Counted from the first letter of the stretch, positions 23,760-39,234 are shown. The stretch is DNA of 64,000 bases from Stromatinia cepivora (GCA_014898415.1 RCTD01000039.1:162887-226886), one strand, 5' to 3'. Numbers and translations are program-made. The notes: generated from the sequence alone by a model not told the origin.

Positions 23760-26034
<2,275 letters not shown>

Positions 26035-26254
26035 CCCTAACTATTATTTCTAGGATTTTTTTGGTGGTTATTATCGGTGGTGATTTATTTCGATAGGGGG
26101 GTAATGATTCAGTCAAAAAAGTCATTATTTGGTTATCACTTTTTTATATTTCAATTTTGAGTTTTTTGAAAATCTGAAAAAAGAATTCAATAGAAATTCA
26201 ATTGAATTATAATTATTCGAAATCTGATTGAAATTATTTTTTAAATTGATTGAT
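26035..26254 (+). repeat. Left fragment of helicase repeat, copy A
   Basis: 220 bp matching 39,240-39,470 (module with TTTTTTTGGTGGT, CGATAGGGGGGTAATG and GAATTCAATAGAAATTCAATTG). In copy B this module lies upstream of the helicase region, so this is the left end of copy A, separated from the rest by Copia-A copy 3. Confidence 0.8.
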
Positions 26255-26420
26255 TGTTAGAAATGAGGCCATCATAGGATTAGAATTGAGGTCACGTGAT
26301 CATAATGGTGTATAGACTATATTTAGGGATAACTTCAATTCTATTTCTATTAGAATTATAGATCCTTGATTTAATCTATATAATCAATAATACTATTATT
26401 TTCTGTATCAAAAGTTAATA
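26255..26420 (+). repeat. Copia-A copy 3 5' LTR
   Basis: 166 bp, TGTTAGAAATGAGGCC...AGTTAATA. It is among the least mutated LTR copies and keeps a CACGTGATC word near 26,294. Confidence 0.93.
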
Positions 26421-26899
26421 GATTATAAGATCCGATTATATAATAGTAATTAAAAAGCAAAGTAAATCGAGAAAGGATTAGTATAACTAATAAAGATAAA
26501 ATAAAATGAAAATCAGAGTTTTTATATAATATTACTGAAACAGAATTGAAATACAATAATATAGCTTATAATTTACAATATTACAGACCAAAATAGAGAA
26601 TAATTTATATAATATCAATACAGAATTATAACAAAAACGAAAAGCAAATTCGTATAACTACAAGAAAACATATTATAATACAATTTTACGAATTTTTTTA
26701 TTATTTTATTTTTATATTTCTTTATTATCCCGAATCTATTTACTATATACTTTTCAAAATTATTTTAAAAACCTAAAAACTATCTTCGATACTTATTAAA
26801 TAATAAGAAACCTTTACAATATCGAAATCAAACAACCTTTCAAAATTCGATTAAAATAATCATAAATAATAGTTCAAACAAATAAAGATATAATTGAAA

Positions 26900-27590
26900 A
26901 GGAAAGGATGGTTTTATATAATTAATCAAATATTAGATGAATATATATAGATTACAGGATTTAATACAATATTTGTCTATAAGATCAATAATCATATATA
27001 TTACAATATCGAATTAAAATCGGAATACTTAAAGAACAAAGCGAATATATTATTATATATTTATACAACATTCAATAATAACGATGAAATTTTCACCAAT
27101 GAATATTCAACAATATATATATTCTAGAAATATTTTAAATCAAAATATATCAGAATCAATATAATTATAATCAATATATATATAACGATGATCCAGAATT
27201 TCAAATTCCAATCCAATATTTATTTCAATATAATCATTATCGAAGTTTAAAATAAATTGAAAAAATACAAAAAGAAATTAAAAACTACAAATAAAAACTA
27301 TTGATCAATATATCAAAATACTATTTTATTTTTGATTTTAATATATAATCTTTTAATCAATTATTAAGGAATAATAAATATATTGAATATCCAAATCAAT
27401 CTTAATATCAATAATAAAATCAAACATTTATAAACTAAAAAATTTCATTTTAAAAATAAATCAAAGTTCATACAAATTATAAAAGGATCTAAATACATTT
27501 TTCGATATCAAAAATCAGATTTCGAAATCCCAAACAATATTTATGATTTGTATCAAAAAGAAGGTTATTATATATGAAATTATCTATATT
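26900..27590 (+). pseudogene. Copia-A gag relic
   Basis: Read through stops, with an ITGFNTIFVYKINNHIYYN block near 26,950 and a C-terminal GSKYIFRYQKSDFEIPNNIYD segment near 27,485-27,550. The latter is spaced like a CCHC zinc knuckle whose Cys and His codons have been changed. It lies between the 5' LTR and the protease, as gag should. Confidence 0.6.
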
Positions 27591-27789
27591 TAATATGAAT
27601 TAGTAAACTTCTTTATAATTACCTTTATTATCAAAGGAGAAAAAGATTATCGAATTTGAAGAAGATTTATTTCAATAAGAAAGATCAAATATATTTTGTT
27701 AATAATATTTCTGAATCAGATTTCGATATTGAGGATATAATAAAGGAAGATTATAATTTGATAAAGGAAATTATTAATAAAACTTCTTT

Positions 27790-28190
27790 TAATAAATAGT
27801 ATACCGATATAGATGTTTCTTTATATATATTTGATCAATCTTTATTATTCAGATTAATAGAATTTATTGTTAAATAAAGAATAAAAATTGATGGGGAAGT
27901 GATATATTATTATTATTAGGATTTAGTTGATATAATATATAAAGATGATTCTAAAATGCTATTTTTAAATATATTATATATATTAGGATTAGAAATAAAT
28001 TTGTTATCAGGAAAAAGGATTTACAAAATAGGGTTGCAAGGGGAATTCAATTTTTATTATATATATTTCAAGAAGGATAATAAGAAAGTCATTTATATTA
28101 GAATACAAAATAGAATATATATGGTTTTATATATAATCAAAGGATATAAGGATATAATTCTTTATTTTAATATATATCAAAATGATTAGG
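27790..28190 (+). pseudogene. Copia-A protease relic
   Basis: YTDIDVS near 27,801-27,820 stands where Copia proteases have the catalytic DTG; the Gly is now Asp. The open stretch 27,956-28,189 gives NILYILGLEINLLSGKRIYK, the well-conserved join from protease to integrase (NVLYVPGL-NLLS in intact elements), and IGLQGEF. Confidence 0.82.
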
Positions 28191-28259
28191 AAAAAAGCTT
28201 TTCTTTAAAGATAATTGATAATATCAAAAATATTGATAATAAATTAATATTTAAAGAGA

Positions 28260-28900
28260 AAGAGAGATATTTATTATAATATCGAAGATTCAATTATTTA
28301 AATCTAAATAAAATCAAGAATTTATATAAAGTATTTAATATAATCAAATCGATAAAGATCTTAATTGAATTAGATATCTATAAAGTATATATATTCATTA
28401 AGATAATCAATTGTATTTCGAAGTAATTGAATCTGTATAAATCAAAGAAACTCGAATTTATATATTTCGATGTTATAAAATCATTTCCAAAATCGATTCG
28501 AAGGAATTGTTATTTTATATTGATTATTGATAATTATATAAAAATAAATTGGATTATATTATTTAAACAAAAAGATGATATAATTCAAATATTGAAAATT
28601 TGGAAAAAGGAAATGGAATTAATTATTGAAGAAAAGATCATTGTAATTAGGATTGATAATATATTGGAATTCTTATAAATTATTTATGAATAATTATTAG
28701 ATATATAATCCGAAGTTACAATAATTGCTTTTTTATATCAAAATAAATCTGCAAAATGGAATATAAGAATTGTAAAGGTAAATATAAAAGTAATACTAAA
28801 AGAAGTTAGATTATTATTAGAATTTTGGAATGAAGTTATAAAATATGATGCTTATATTAGGAATTGTATTAATATTGGTCCTGATATAAACGGAATAGAT
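28260..28900 (+). pseudogene. Copia-A integrase relic
   Basis: YRRFNYLNLNKIKNLYK near 28,280 is the zinc-finger H-RFNH region with His lost. The open stretch 28,427-28,678 contains FIYFDVIKSFPKSI (first catalytic Asp block), CYFILIIDNYIKINWIILF (second block) and VIRIDNILEFL (the D-N-EF block). The order and spacing fit the Copia rve core. Stops lie on both sides. Confidence 0.88.
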
Positions 28901-29833
28901 TGATTTTTTATAGAAGTTTTTATAAATATAATACCAAATATAAAGATATATAAAATCTGAAGGAGTAAATGTTATATTTATATTAATCCTAAAACTATTC
29001 TGAAAGAGTAAAGATACAATAAATTGTAGGATATTTCGAAAGTCGATATATTTTTAGGATATTCAAAAATTATAAATAAATATATCAAAATATATTTTCT
29101 AGAATTAAATTATATATTTTGATTAAATAGAATAATTATAGATGAATTTTATCGAAAAGGAGATTTGGATTTTAAATTAAGAAATTGTAAATCAAATTTA
29201 TAAGAAATAAAGAATATAAAATCAGATCGAAAACCTTATAATAAACCGATAGTAAATAAAGTATCTTTTTTATTTTCAATATTAAATACGATATTTATAT
29301 TACCTTTGTTTTAAGTATTCTTTTCAATAGATATTATATTGAGTTCAATAATTGTATTAAGTATTTTAATTATTGAATTGAAATCAGATAAATTAAATAT
29401 ATCAATATTAATATATAATAAAGATAAAGATGGCAATATCCAGAAAACAAATCAAGAATCTTTTTTCAAGGATATTTTAGATATCGAATCCATCATTTCA
29501 GAGGGTTCAATCCAAGAATTAATTTTTGTAAACCTTGAATCTATATTAGAAACAAAATTTAAGATTGTTTTAAATTTTATTAACAAATCTATTTTAGCAG
29601 GATCAAAAAGCAAAGTAAATTTATAATCATTTAAGATCGAACAAAAGGATGAAATGGATCTTGAAGACGAATCCCTAAGGTATTTAATATAAAAATGGAA
29701 AAGAGATATAGAACAAGATCTTGAAGAAGAATGGGAAAGTAAGATTATAAGAACATTGATTGTGATATCTATATAGGCTAAAACTCAAGAAAATGTAGAA
29801 TATATTATAATTATAATTCTAATTATTTATAAA
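28901..29833 (+). pseudogene. Copia-A integrase-RT linker remnant
   Basis: Region between the integrase core and RT. An open stretch at 29,339-29,626 (95 codons) is Ser/Ile/Asp/Lys-rich with no catalytic motif, like the variable linker of the polyprotein. Copy 2 has the matching sequence at 12,480-12,780. Confidence 0.6.
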
Positions 29834-30720
29834 ATGGATTTTTATATCAAAAACAAGATCATTTTAGATTTCATAATTTTGTTGATAAATATAAATAATA
29901 TAGAAGGTGTAATATATTTAGTCAAAAAAGTTCTAGGAATCAAAATATTAAGAATTTATAAGGAAACAATATCGGATCGAGAATATTCTGAAAAATGGAA
30001 GGAAGTTATTCAAAAGGAAATTATATTTTTAATTCAAAATAGTATTTAGGAAGAATATATATTTCCTAAAGGAAATAATTTAATTTCGATAAAATAAATA
30101 TTTATAATTAAAATCAAAAATAATAAAGTAAAACAATTCAAAACAAGATTAATGATTCGAGGGTTTAATTAAATATTAGAAAAGGATTATAATGAAATAT
30201 TTATATCAATAATAAAACTAAATATATTCAAATTATTCTTAATTATTATTGCAAAAGAAAATTTAGAATATTTATATTTCGATATCAAAAATGCTTTTAT
30301 TGAATCGTATTTGAAAAAAGAGATTTATTTTGAATTATCCCAAAATATCAAAATCAAAAAGGGATATATATTATAAATCTTATAAAGCTTATATAGTTTA
30401 AAACAAGTTAAAAAGGATTAGAATTTATTATTGAAGAAAAAGTTTTTAGATATAGATTTTGTATAAAATTTGGTAGATTTATATTTGTATATATTTAAAG
30501 ATTGTAATATAATATTATTGGTATATATTGATGATATTGTTATTGTATTATATATATTATTACAAATTATTTGATTTGATGAAAAACTATTGATTTATTT
30601 TAATATTAAGAATCTAAGGGAGATTAGTAAAATCCTAAATATTAGAATTATTTGTGATAAAAAAGCATATATATTAATTATAGATCAAAAAGAATATCTC
30701 GATATTATACTAATTAAATA
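29834..30720 (+). pseudogene. Copia-A copy 3 reverse transcriptase relic
   Basis: The opening stretch (29,834-30,049) contains EYSEKWKEVIQKEI, matching the KW-A-EEE start of Copia RT. LYFDIKNAFIESYLKKEIYF is near 30,275 and YIDDIVIVL near 30,526. Frame interrupted by stops, several at positions where a Gln codon would fit. Confidence 0.88.
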
Positions 30721-30829
30721 TAATATTATATATAAATAATATCAAATTAAGAAATTGCTAATAATGAATTATATTTATCTTTAGTTAGTAATTGATAACG
30801 ATGAATTGATAGATATAAACGAATATCAA

Positions 30830-31530
30830 TAATGAATAGGAAATGTAATTTATTCAATAATATATATTCGATTAAATATAGTATTCTTAGTTGGAAGATT
30901 TTCATAATTTATAACAAAATCAATAAAATATTATATTATAGTTTTGAAGAATCTGATATAATATCTATAATCAATAATCAAATAGAAATTATAATTCGGA
31001 TTAAAAAAAGTACAATTTGATATCTATAAAGAATATAATATATTTGATAATATAATAAAAGTATATATAGATATAGATTGAATTAATAACAAATATAATT
31101 GGAAAAGTATTTCAAAGAGAATTGTAATATTTTATAAAGATTCTATATTATGAATTAACAAGAAACAAATGTTTATAATTATTTTTAATATAAAATCAGA
31201 ATATATTATAATAGTAATATTTATTAAACAAAAAAGATAGATTATATAAATATTTAAAGATTTATTTAGATTAAATTATATTGAAAAGAATAAAGATATA
31301 GTTTAGATATTTGATAATAATCAAAATGTTTTAGTTTTAATTAAGAATTTATATTTGTATAAATGATTCAAATATATAAATATCAATTATTATTTTATTA
31401 GGGATTTGATAGAAAAGAAGAAAATCGCTATTAATTATATCAATATATATGATATAATTACTGATGGAATGATAAAGTTTTATATAAAGATTGTTTTCGA
31501 AAGATTCAAGAAAATATTGGGATTAGTAAT
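30830..31530 (+). pseudogene. Copia-A copy 3 RNase H relic
   Basis: Matches 1,260-1,725 plus 10,008-10,230 of copy 1. It shows a DIDIINN segment with stops, a KSVSKRIVIFYK-like block near 31,095, ESEYI near 31,195 and FKKILGLVI near 31,505, followed by the 3' LTR at 31,567. This uninterrupted copy shows what Copia-B split in copy 1. Confidence 0.8.
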
Positions 31531-31566
31531 CTAAAAGGATCGAATAGGATATCCTCAATAAAAAAG

Positions 31567-31732
31567 TATTGGAAATGAGGTCATCATAAGATTAAAATTG
31601 AGATCACAAAACCATAATAATGCACAAATCATATTTAGGGATAACCTCAATTCTATTTCTACTAGAATTATAGATCCTTAGTTCAATCTACATAGTCAAC
31701 AATACTACTACTTCCTGCACCAAAAGTTAACA
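31567..31732 (+). repeat. Copia-A copy 3 3' LTR
   Basis: 166 bp, ends AGTTAACA. With the start TGTTAG of the partner it defines a TGTTA/TAACA terminal inverted repeat. Confidence 0.93.
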
Positions 31733-32075
31733 TATATATATATATATTGATATAAATATATTTCGTTATTTAAATAAAACAATATAAATTTGATTATATT
31801 GATACTTAAATATTAATGATTTTGAGTATTATTAATACCAATTTAAATGAAACTGTTTCAAGATATAATATAATATAGCGAATTATATTATTCAGAATAT
31901 AAATCAGGATTGTTCTATTATTTCAATCAAGATTGAAATTATAATAATTCTCTATATAATATTTGATTCAAATAATATTTCGCATTTAAATTCAGAATAT
32001 TAGTTAATCATTTATCATATTAATCAATAATATATTCTATTTGATAAACTCTTTGAATCAAAATCATTTTATTAA

Positions 32076-32145
32076 TTTCAATTTAAAATTCAATATCACT
32101 ATAATAACGATCTCAATTTAAAATTCAATATCATTATAATAATGA
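32076..32145 (+). repeat. 35-bp tandem repeat, two units
   Basis: Two 35-bp units of the TTTCAATTTAAAATTCAATA type. The corresponding site in copy B (40,279-40,383) has three units, so the number changed after the copies separated. Confidence 0.88.
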
Positions 32146-32399
32146 TCTCAATTTATATAAATCAAATAAATTCCCATTCAAATTGAAATCTTTTCTTTTT
32201 TAGAATTATATTCTATCTTCAATTATCTTCAAATCTTTCAAATCCTTCAAAATCTTTCAAATCCTATATTATATTATTCTTTCGAATCAATATTATTAAA
32301 AATAATTAATTATCAAATCTTCTTTTCCTCTTTCAATTCTTTTGAATTTAATATTAATAAATTATTTAATGATTTTCAAAACTCTAGGGATTTCAAAGC

Positions 32400-35300
32400 C
32401 AAATTGACTTTTCAAGAAATTGATGAAATATTATTTCTTTCTTATTATTCAATATTTCAATTTATTTTTTGTAATATTTATTAAATTTATATTCAAAATT
32501 TTAAAAATCATTTACAAAATAAATATCTTTTCGATTTAATTTCTATTTATAAAAAAAAATGATTCAAAAAGTTTATAATATATATAATTCTTTAAATATT
32601 GAATTAATTAATCAAAATCTTCATTTAATTTATTTATTCAAATCTGAATTCTTTTTAATTCCCTTCCCTGAATTATCTATCAAATCCTTATTTCAATATT
32701 CTTTTTACAATATAATAAAATCTAATTTAAAAAATCTTAAAAAATATATCAATTCTAATCATAAAAATCTTTTTTTGAATTTGTATTTCAATCTTATTCA
32801 AAATATTTCGGAACAAGAATTATTATTAAATTGTTTCTTTTTTGAAGTTCAAATAAAGGAAAAGTATTATTCTAATGAAAATTCTAATTCAATTCAAAAT
32901 AATATTATTAAAATAAATAATGATTTATTATTATCTTCTTCTTTCAATTTGAATTTAATTAAAAAAAATTGGAAGAATAATTTTGATTTTAAATTGAAGA
33001 GTATCGAAAAGAAAATTGATTTTATTAAAATTAATAAAGAAAGTCTTATTTTATTTTAAGAATGTATTAGATATATCGAATATATTCAAAAATTTGATAT
33101 TGAAGATTTGAAATTGTATTCTAATTTTTATATCATTTCTTTAAATCATATAATCCAATCTATTTTTAAAATAATCCTTTCTAATTTAGAAATCTTATTA
33201 TATTTGAGTTTAAAAAAAATAATATTTCTAAATAAATCTTATTTGAATATTTTGAATAGCTTTAAAAAAGATAAAATCAGAAATAAAGATTTTAAACCTT
33301 TTCACAATTCTAATAATTGTAATAAATATTTTGCTTTTTTTAAAACCTTTTTTAATTTCATTTTATATACCTCTTATTTTCATTCTACTAAATTCTATTC
33401 TGATTTTAAAGATTTGAAAGCTAAAGTGAAGGATTTATTTAAAAAAGCTATCTTTTTCAATGAAATTTTAGATTCTGAAAAGATTTTAGAATCTATTATC
33501 AAAAACAACAAAAAGTCTTTTATTAAAAAAGCAAATAAAGTTAAATTTAATAGTTTAAAGTCAAATCAAGGAGATAATGATTCAATTGCTTCTGAAAATT
33601 CAAATGATTCTGAGGAATCTAATTCAGATGATTTAAATGATTTAGAGGAATTAGATGAATTGAATGATTCTGATGATTCGAATGATTCAAATGGATCATT
33701 TAATTCATCTAATTCATCTAAATCATTTAAATCATCTGAATTAAATTCATTGGGATTGAATTCTAATTCTATTATTGAAAATTTTGTTGAGATTAATGAT
33801 TCAGATAATGAATCATTAATTGAAATAAAAGATTTAATTTTGAATATTATAATTGTTTGTTTTAAACAGAAAACTGATTTAAATATTTTTGATAATCCTA
33901 TTAATTGCTTCTTCACTTATCAATCTATTCGAAATAATAATTTCATTAAAGATACTTTTCAATTATCCCAATATTATTCCTAATTTATTTATTGTAATCA
34001 ATTATACATTATTGAATATTCTATTCGACAATTGATTCTTTCTTTCATTTATAATCTGAATTCGATTTTAGCTCGATTTATAACTAGTTACTTTCAAAAT
34101 CATAATCAAAATGCTTTAACCGAAATTCTCTTGTATCATAATTATGCTTTTAAAATAAATAAAGAATTATCTAATGAAAGTTCTATTATTATTAATTCTA
34201 ATTACACAAATACGCTTTCTTATAAAGATATTATTATTAGTATAAATGATTTAAAGAAACTATTTAAATCGATTTTAGATTCTGTTTATTCTTTCTTTAA
34301 TGAATCAATTCTATTGAATATTGATTTAGAAGAATTTTCATATATTAGATTGGAAGATTTTAGTAAATTCGAAAATCATGAAGATAAAACTCCTTTTAAA
34401 TCTTTCAAAGATTTTCATCCAAATGTTAAATCAAATGATGAATTTCTAATCAATAAAGTGATTGAAATTAAAAGGTTATGAGATCAATTCTTTGTAATTT
34501 CGAATAATAATTTGAAGTTGAATAAATCGAATTACTAGGATTACTTGAAGAATATTTTAAAATTCAAGAAGATACTTTTATTATTAATTCATTTAATTAA
34601 TGGTTTATCTTCAAAAGATACTGAATTATATATATTAAGAGATATAGTTTCTTTATCGAATTTCTTGAATTGTTCCTTTTATTATTCTAATTTAGGTTTA
34701 GAGAAGCAAAATCGTATTTTAAAGAATTTCTTTACTGTTTTTGATGAATTTAATCGAATTATTGTTAGTATATTTAATTTAAAAGAAGGAATTGATTATC
34801 CTAATATACATTTAATTATTTATTTTAAATTTTGTTAATCTTTTATTAATTTTCTATAGGGTTTTAGCAAAGAAGGAAAAGATTTAAGATCTAATGAATT
34901 TTGTTTCTTTTATAATAAATCTAAAAAGAATAATAAAACTAATGATATTGATTTAGATCGAATTGAATTACATCAATATTTAAAAGAATCTCTATATAAA
35001 CATAAAGTTATCAATCTATATTTAAATAATAATATTATTAATGAATATTTACCCTTTCAAAAGATATATGATTTGTATACAAAAAAAGAGGAGTTAATGA
35101 ATATACAAATTCATTATATAAAAGCTCAAAGAATTCAACGAAATAAAAAAAGAAAGCTTATTTACATAACAATAACTGATTTATATTCAAATAAATATTA
35201 GATTTGTAGTATAATTCAATTATATGATTTGAATGAATCTTTTCAAGTTAGTAATCATAAATTTAATGATTATTCTAATTGGAATAATTATTTAGATAAT

Positions 35301-35720
35301 CATTTTATAGAGAAGAAAATAAGAGATTTCAATAATTTCAATATTCCATTAGTTCCAAATAGTTGTTATTTTAAATACTTATTTCCCATTCATTTTTGTT
35401 CTATTTTTAAACGAACTTTTAATAAAGAAGAATATGTTTTCCCCAAATTTTATATGATTTTTCTTTTTGATTTTATTTGAAATACGAAACAGCAAATTCA
35501 AGATTTCATTTTCAGAGATTCTTCGAATGAATTTCTTAAATCTCTTTTTCATATTGAAATTATCAATAATCGAATTGCTTTTTACAAGAAGTTTCTTAAT
35601 AAAATTCATATCGACGAAATTGATACAGATTCTATTTATGGATTCTATTTTCTTTTTAGGAATTTTGATGATTTTACTTTTTCTCAATGATTTTCTTTCT
35701 TTTTGTTTTACCAATTTCTA
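32400..35720 (+). pseudogene. TLH-like RecQ helicase relic, copy A (ATPase core deleted)
   Basis: Stretches 32,559-33,059, 33,108-33,983, 34,032-34,481 and 34,545-34,838 all lie in one frame, so one long ORF broken by few stops is evident. The TAA at 33,057 aligns with CAA in copy B (near 59,359), showing a C-to-T origin. The N-terminal part is unrecognised; about 33,590-33,800 is an acidic Ser/Asp/Asn tract. At 34,740-34,890 comes NLKEGIDYPNIHLIIYFKF followed by a GFSKEGKDLR block. These correspond to RecQ motif V (GIDYPNV-LVIH) and motif VI (Q-GR-GRD), with Arg changed to Lys. Motifs I-III are gone because of the internal deletion. The C-terminal region to about 35,700 is unassigned. The telomere-linked helicase family is the best guess. 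Confidence 0.75.
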
Positions 35721-36000
35721 ATATCATATATCATATATTATTTTAAATTTTTAATATTTTTAATAATAAAATTGAAATGCAAAGATTGAAAGATTCTATT
35801 ATTATAAGAATATAATTTATTAATATTATTATTCTTAATATGAAAACCGATATTTTTTAGTATAATTTTTATTTTAATAAAGAATGAATTATTATTATCT
35901 TATTTTAGAATATTGTTTTGTGAATATAAATATAAATGAATATAATGAATAAATAAGATTTTTATAGATTGATATTTTAATATTATAATAAAATTATAAA

Positions 36001-36640
36001 AAATTGAAATATTGAAAGATTAATATCGAAAGAGTATATTAAAAGATTATATATTGAAGAATTAATATAAAAAGATTATATATTTTATATTGAAAGATTA
36101 TTTATTAAAAGATTATATATTTTATATTGAAAGAATAATTTCTATTAAAAGATTATTTATTGAAAGATTATTTATTAAAAGATTATTTATTAAAAGATTA
36201 TTTATTAAAAGATTATTTATTAAAAGATTATTTATTAAAAGATTATTTATTAAAAGATTATTTATTAAAAGATTATTTATTAAAAGATTATTTATTAAAA
36301 GATTATATATTGAAAGATTATATATTTTATATTAAAAGAATAATATTAAAGATTAATATTAAAAGATTATATATTGAAAGATTATATAATTCTAAGATTA
36401 TATATTGAAAGATTATTTATTGAAAGAATAATATTAAAAAAATAATATTAAAAAATAATCTATTAAAGATTAATATTAAAAGATTATATATTGAAAGATT
36501 ATATATTAAAAGATTATTTATTAAAAGAATAATATTGAGAAATAATCTATTAAAGATTAATATTAAAAGATTATATATTGAAAGATTATATATTGAAAGA
36601 TTATTTATCAAAAGATTAATATTAAAAATAATGGAAGAAT
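36001..36640. repeat. 15-bp AT minisatellite at the helicase repeat tail
   Basis: Ten contiguous units of GATTATTTATTAAAA (15 bp) at 36,151-36,300, nine of them identical, with degenerate units (GATTATATATTGAAA and similar) on both sides from about 36,000 to 36,630. Open frames on both strands here are by-products of the period being a multiple of three. The same tail starts at about 63,870 in copy B. Confidence 0.95.
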
Positions 36641-39234
36641 AGATTTAAATTCATATATATATATATTTATTGAATTGATAATAATAAAAGAATAAATTCG
36701 AATTTATAATATCAATAATATTATAATAATAGTCCCGATAAACTTTTATTATAGGTTTTTTTATATATTTAAAAATCCCTTAATAAATTTTTATTATAAA
36801 CTTTCTTATAAACTTAAAAGTCCCCTAATAAACTTTTATTATAAATTTCTTTATAAATTTAAAAATCCTTTAGTAAACTTTTATTATAAGCTTTTTTATA
36901 AGTTATAAAGTTTATAAGTTATTTTCGGTAAACTTTTATTATATAATTATAAATTATATAAATGTATAATTTAAATTTTATATATCTATAAAGGGGGTTA
37001 CTAGAAACTAATTTTATCAATAATGGTTTTGTATATAAAATAATTTATCAGAAATTTTTATTTTTATATAAATTAATTGTATATAGAATTTCGATTAATA
37101 AGAACCTTATAAATATATAAAAAAGATAATCTAAAAAGTATTCAATATATAGTGATTCTAATATTAATATTTTTTAAACCTTAAAAAATCATTTTAAACT
37201 TCTTTTTTCAATTCTAGACTTTAATTATTGATTTCTAATTGAATATTTAAGGTTTTATTAACTAATAGACCCTTATATAAATCCTAGAATTCTTTTATAT
37301 ATAAATGAGTATATATAAAATTAATATAGGCCTTATATAATATTAAAATTAATTAATATTTGAAAGCTCTAATACTTTTTGATTAAAGCTTTAATATTAT
37401 TAATTTAATATTAGCTTTTTATAAACTATATATCTTTTATTTAATCCTAATAATATAAAGGGTAAAATTTAATAAATAAGGTTTTAAGGATATATTTTAA
37501 AGACTTAAAGTATTATAATATAAGAATTTATATTATAATTTTTTGATTAGAATTTCAATATTATATATTTTAATAATAAAATTCTATAGATTATATAAAA
37601 TCTATTCAATCCTAATAATATAAAGATAAAATTTAATATTAAAAGCTTTATAATATAATATTTTTGGGGATTTTAATTCAATAAATAAAGAATTTAGAAT
37701 TTAATATTTAAAAAGTTAAAATTCAATAATTGAAGACTTAGAATTTAATATTTAAGGAGTTAAAATTTAATAATTGAGGGCTTAGAATTTAATATATTAG
37801 GGACTTAAAATTCAATAATTAAGGGCTTAGAATTTAATATTTGAGGATTTAGAATTTAACATATTAGGGGCTTAGAATTCAATAAATAAAGGACTTATAA
37901 TTCAATATTTAAGGATTTAGAATTCAATAAATAAAAAGCTTATAATTTAATATATTAAAAATTTAGGGATTAAAATTCAATATTTAAGGAGTTAAAATTC
38001 AATAATTTGAGGAGTTAAAATTCAATAATTTGAGGGCTTAGAATTTAATATATTGAGGGGTATTAATTCGAAATTTGAAATTCTATTCTTCAAAATCTAA
38101 AAGCTTATTATTTAAAATTTTGAAGATTATTAGGGTTTATTCTAAAAACTTAGAATTTAATATTCAAAGGATTATTATTTAATATTCTAAAGATTTATTA
38201 TTTAAAATTTTGGGGATTATTATTTAATATTCTGAAGATTTAATATTCAATATTTGGGGTTTATATTTGAATATTTAGGGGATTCTATTTCAATATTAAA
38301 GGGCTTTAAATATAACATTTAGAAGGTTTTAAATCAATATTCAGGATATAATAAAAACACTATTAAATTTTAGGATATTAAAGTTTATATTGATATTGTT
38401 TAATCTATAAGTTATTAGATATATAGATGAAATAGTATTAATATAAACTTTAATATTTTCAGATTTAATAATATTTTTACCTATTTCTAATAAAATATTC
38501 TATTGATTTCATATATCAATTTTATAGGGTTTAAAATAGAATCAATCTATAAAACTTTCAGAAATCCGAAAGATTTAAAGTAGAAATAATCTATAAAGTT
38601 TTTATAAATCTAAAGGATAATCTATTTGTATATATATCCATTAAAATTAGAATTAGAATTAGAATTAGAATAATATAAATAAAACAAATATTAGGAATTA
38701 AGAATTGATTTCATAAACAAAATAATAAAGAAAAATAAAAGTTTTAACAATTTTTAAAATAAATTTAATAAAATTGCTTTTGTTTAATTCTTTAAGGATT
38801 CTGATGAAAGATTATTTATTATATAGATATTTGATCTTTATAAGAAATATTATTATAATTAATTTAATTCCTTTTAAAGGATTTCTATATAAATATTATT
38901 ATTGGCTTGATATTATATATTAAAGATAATCAATATAATTATAATCTACAAAATGAATATTAAAATAATCTTCAAATTGTATTACAATCTAATTATATAA
39001 TCAAAATTAATCAATAAATCATAATCAAAAAACATTCCCAAAATATATTATATAAAATTTTAATTCAATAATATATAAAAATATAAATCAAAATAAATCT
39101 TTAAAAAGATCTTTAATATTCAATATAAAAAGTTAAAAGATAAATATTTTAATTGATATATTTTTCAATATAAAAATAAAAGGATAAATAATTCTTTTTT
39201 TAAATTATAATAATAAATCTTATAGTTTTCATTA
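36641..39234. other. AT-rich gene-free stretch with degenerate repeats
   Basis: No coding signal. At 36,740-36,930 a module beginning AAACTTTTATTATA recurs at 36,740, 36,785, 36,830 and 36,875, a 45-bp period, and once more at about 36,928. From about 37,660 to 38,300 short units of the type AGAATTTAATATTTAAGGA and GGACTTAGAATTCAATA recur many times with variation. A (TTAGAA)n-like run (ATTAGAATTAGAATTAGAAT) is near 38,645. Nothing else is recognised. Confidence 0.7.

Larger units (their letters stand above)
26255..31732 (+). mobile_element. Copia-A copy 3, full length but mutated
   Basis: 5,478 bp with 166-bp LTRs at 26,255-26,420 and 31,567-31,732; the right LTR keeps the original ending GTTAACA. 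The order of domains is gag (26,900-27,590), protease (27,790-28,190), integrase (28,260-28,900), RT (29,830-30,700) and RNase H (30,830-31,530), the Ty1/Copia order. All carry stops. The flanking five bases differ (TTGAT left, TATAT right), so no target duplication is visible. Confidence 0.93.
31733..36640 (+). repeat. Helicase repeat copy A, main part
   Basis: Long repeat matching 39,938-40,694 plus 58,751-64,000 (copy B). It includes a leader (31,733-32,400), a RecQ-like helicase relic (32,400-35,720), and a 3' tail running into a 15-bp minisatellite. Differences from copy B are mainly transitions. Copy A is missing about 1.55 kb relative to copy B near 34,640. Confidence 0.88.

Noticed and set aside
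33566..33916. Minus-strand stretch rich in Ser/Glu/Asp opposite the helicase relic
   Set aside because: Mirror of the repetitive acidic Ser/Asp tract (GAT/TCA codons read as ATC/TGA complements) on the plus strand, which lies in the long helicase frame.
36090..36611. Open frames of 64-82 codons giving repeats such as IKRLF and LLKDY
   Set aside because: They are products of a 15-bp AT minisatellite whose period is a multiple of three; open in several frames and both strands.
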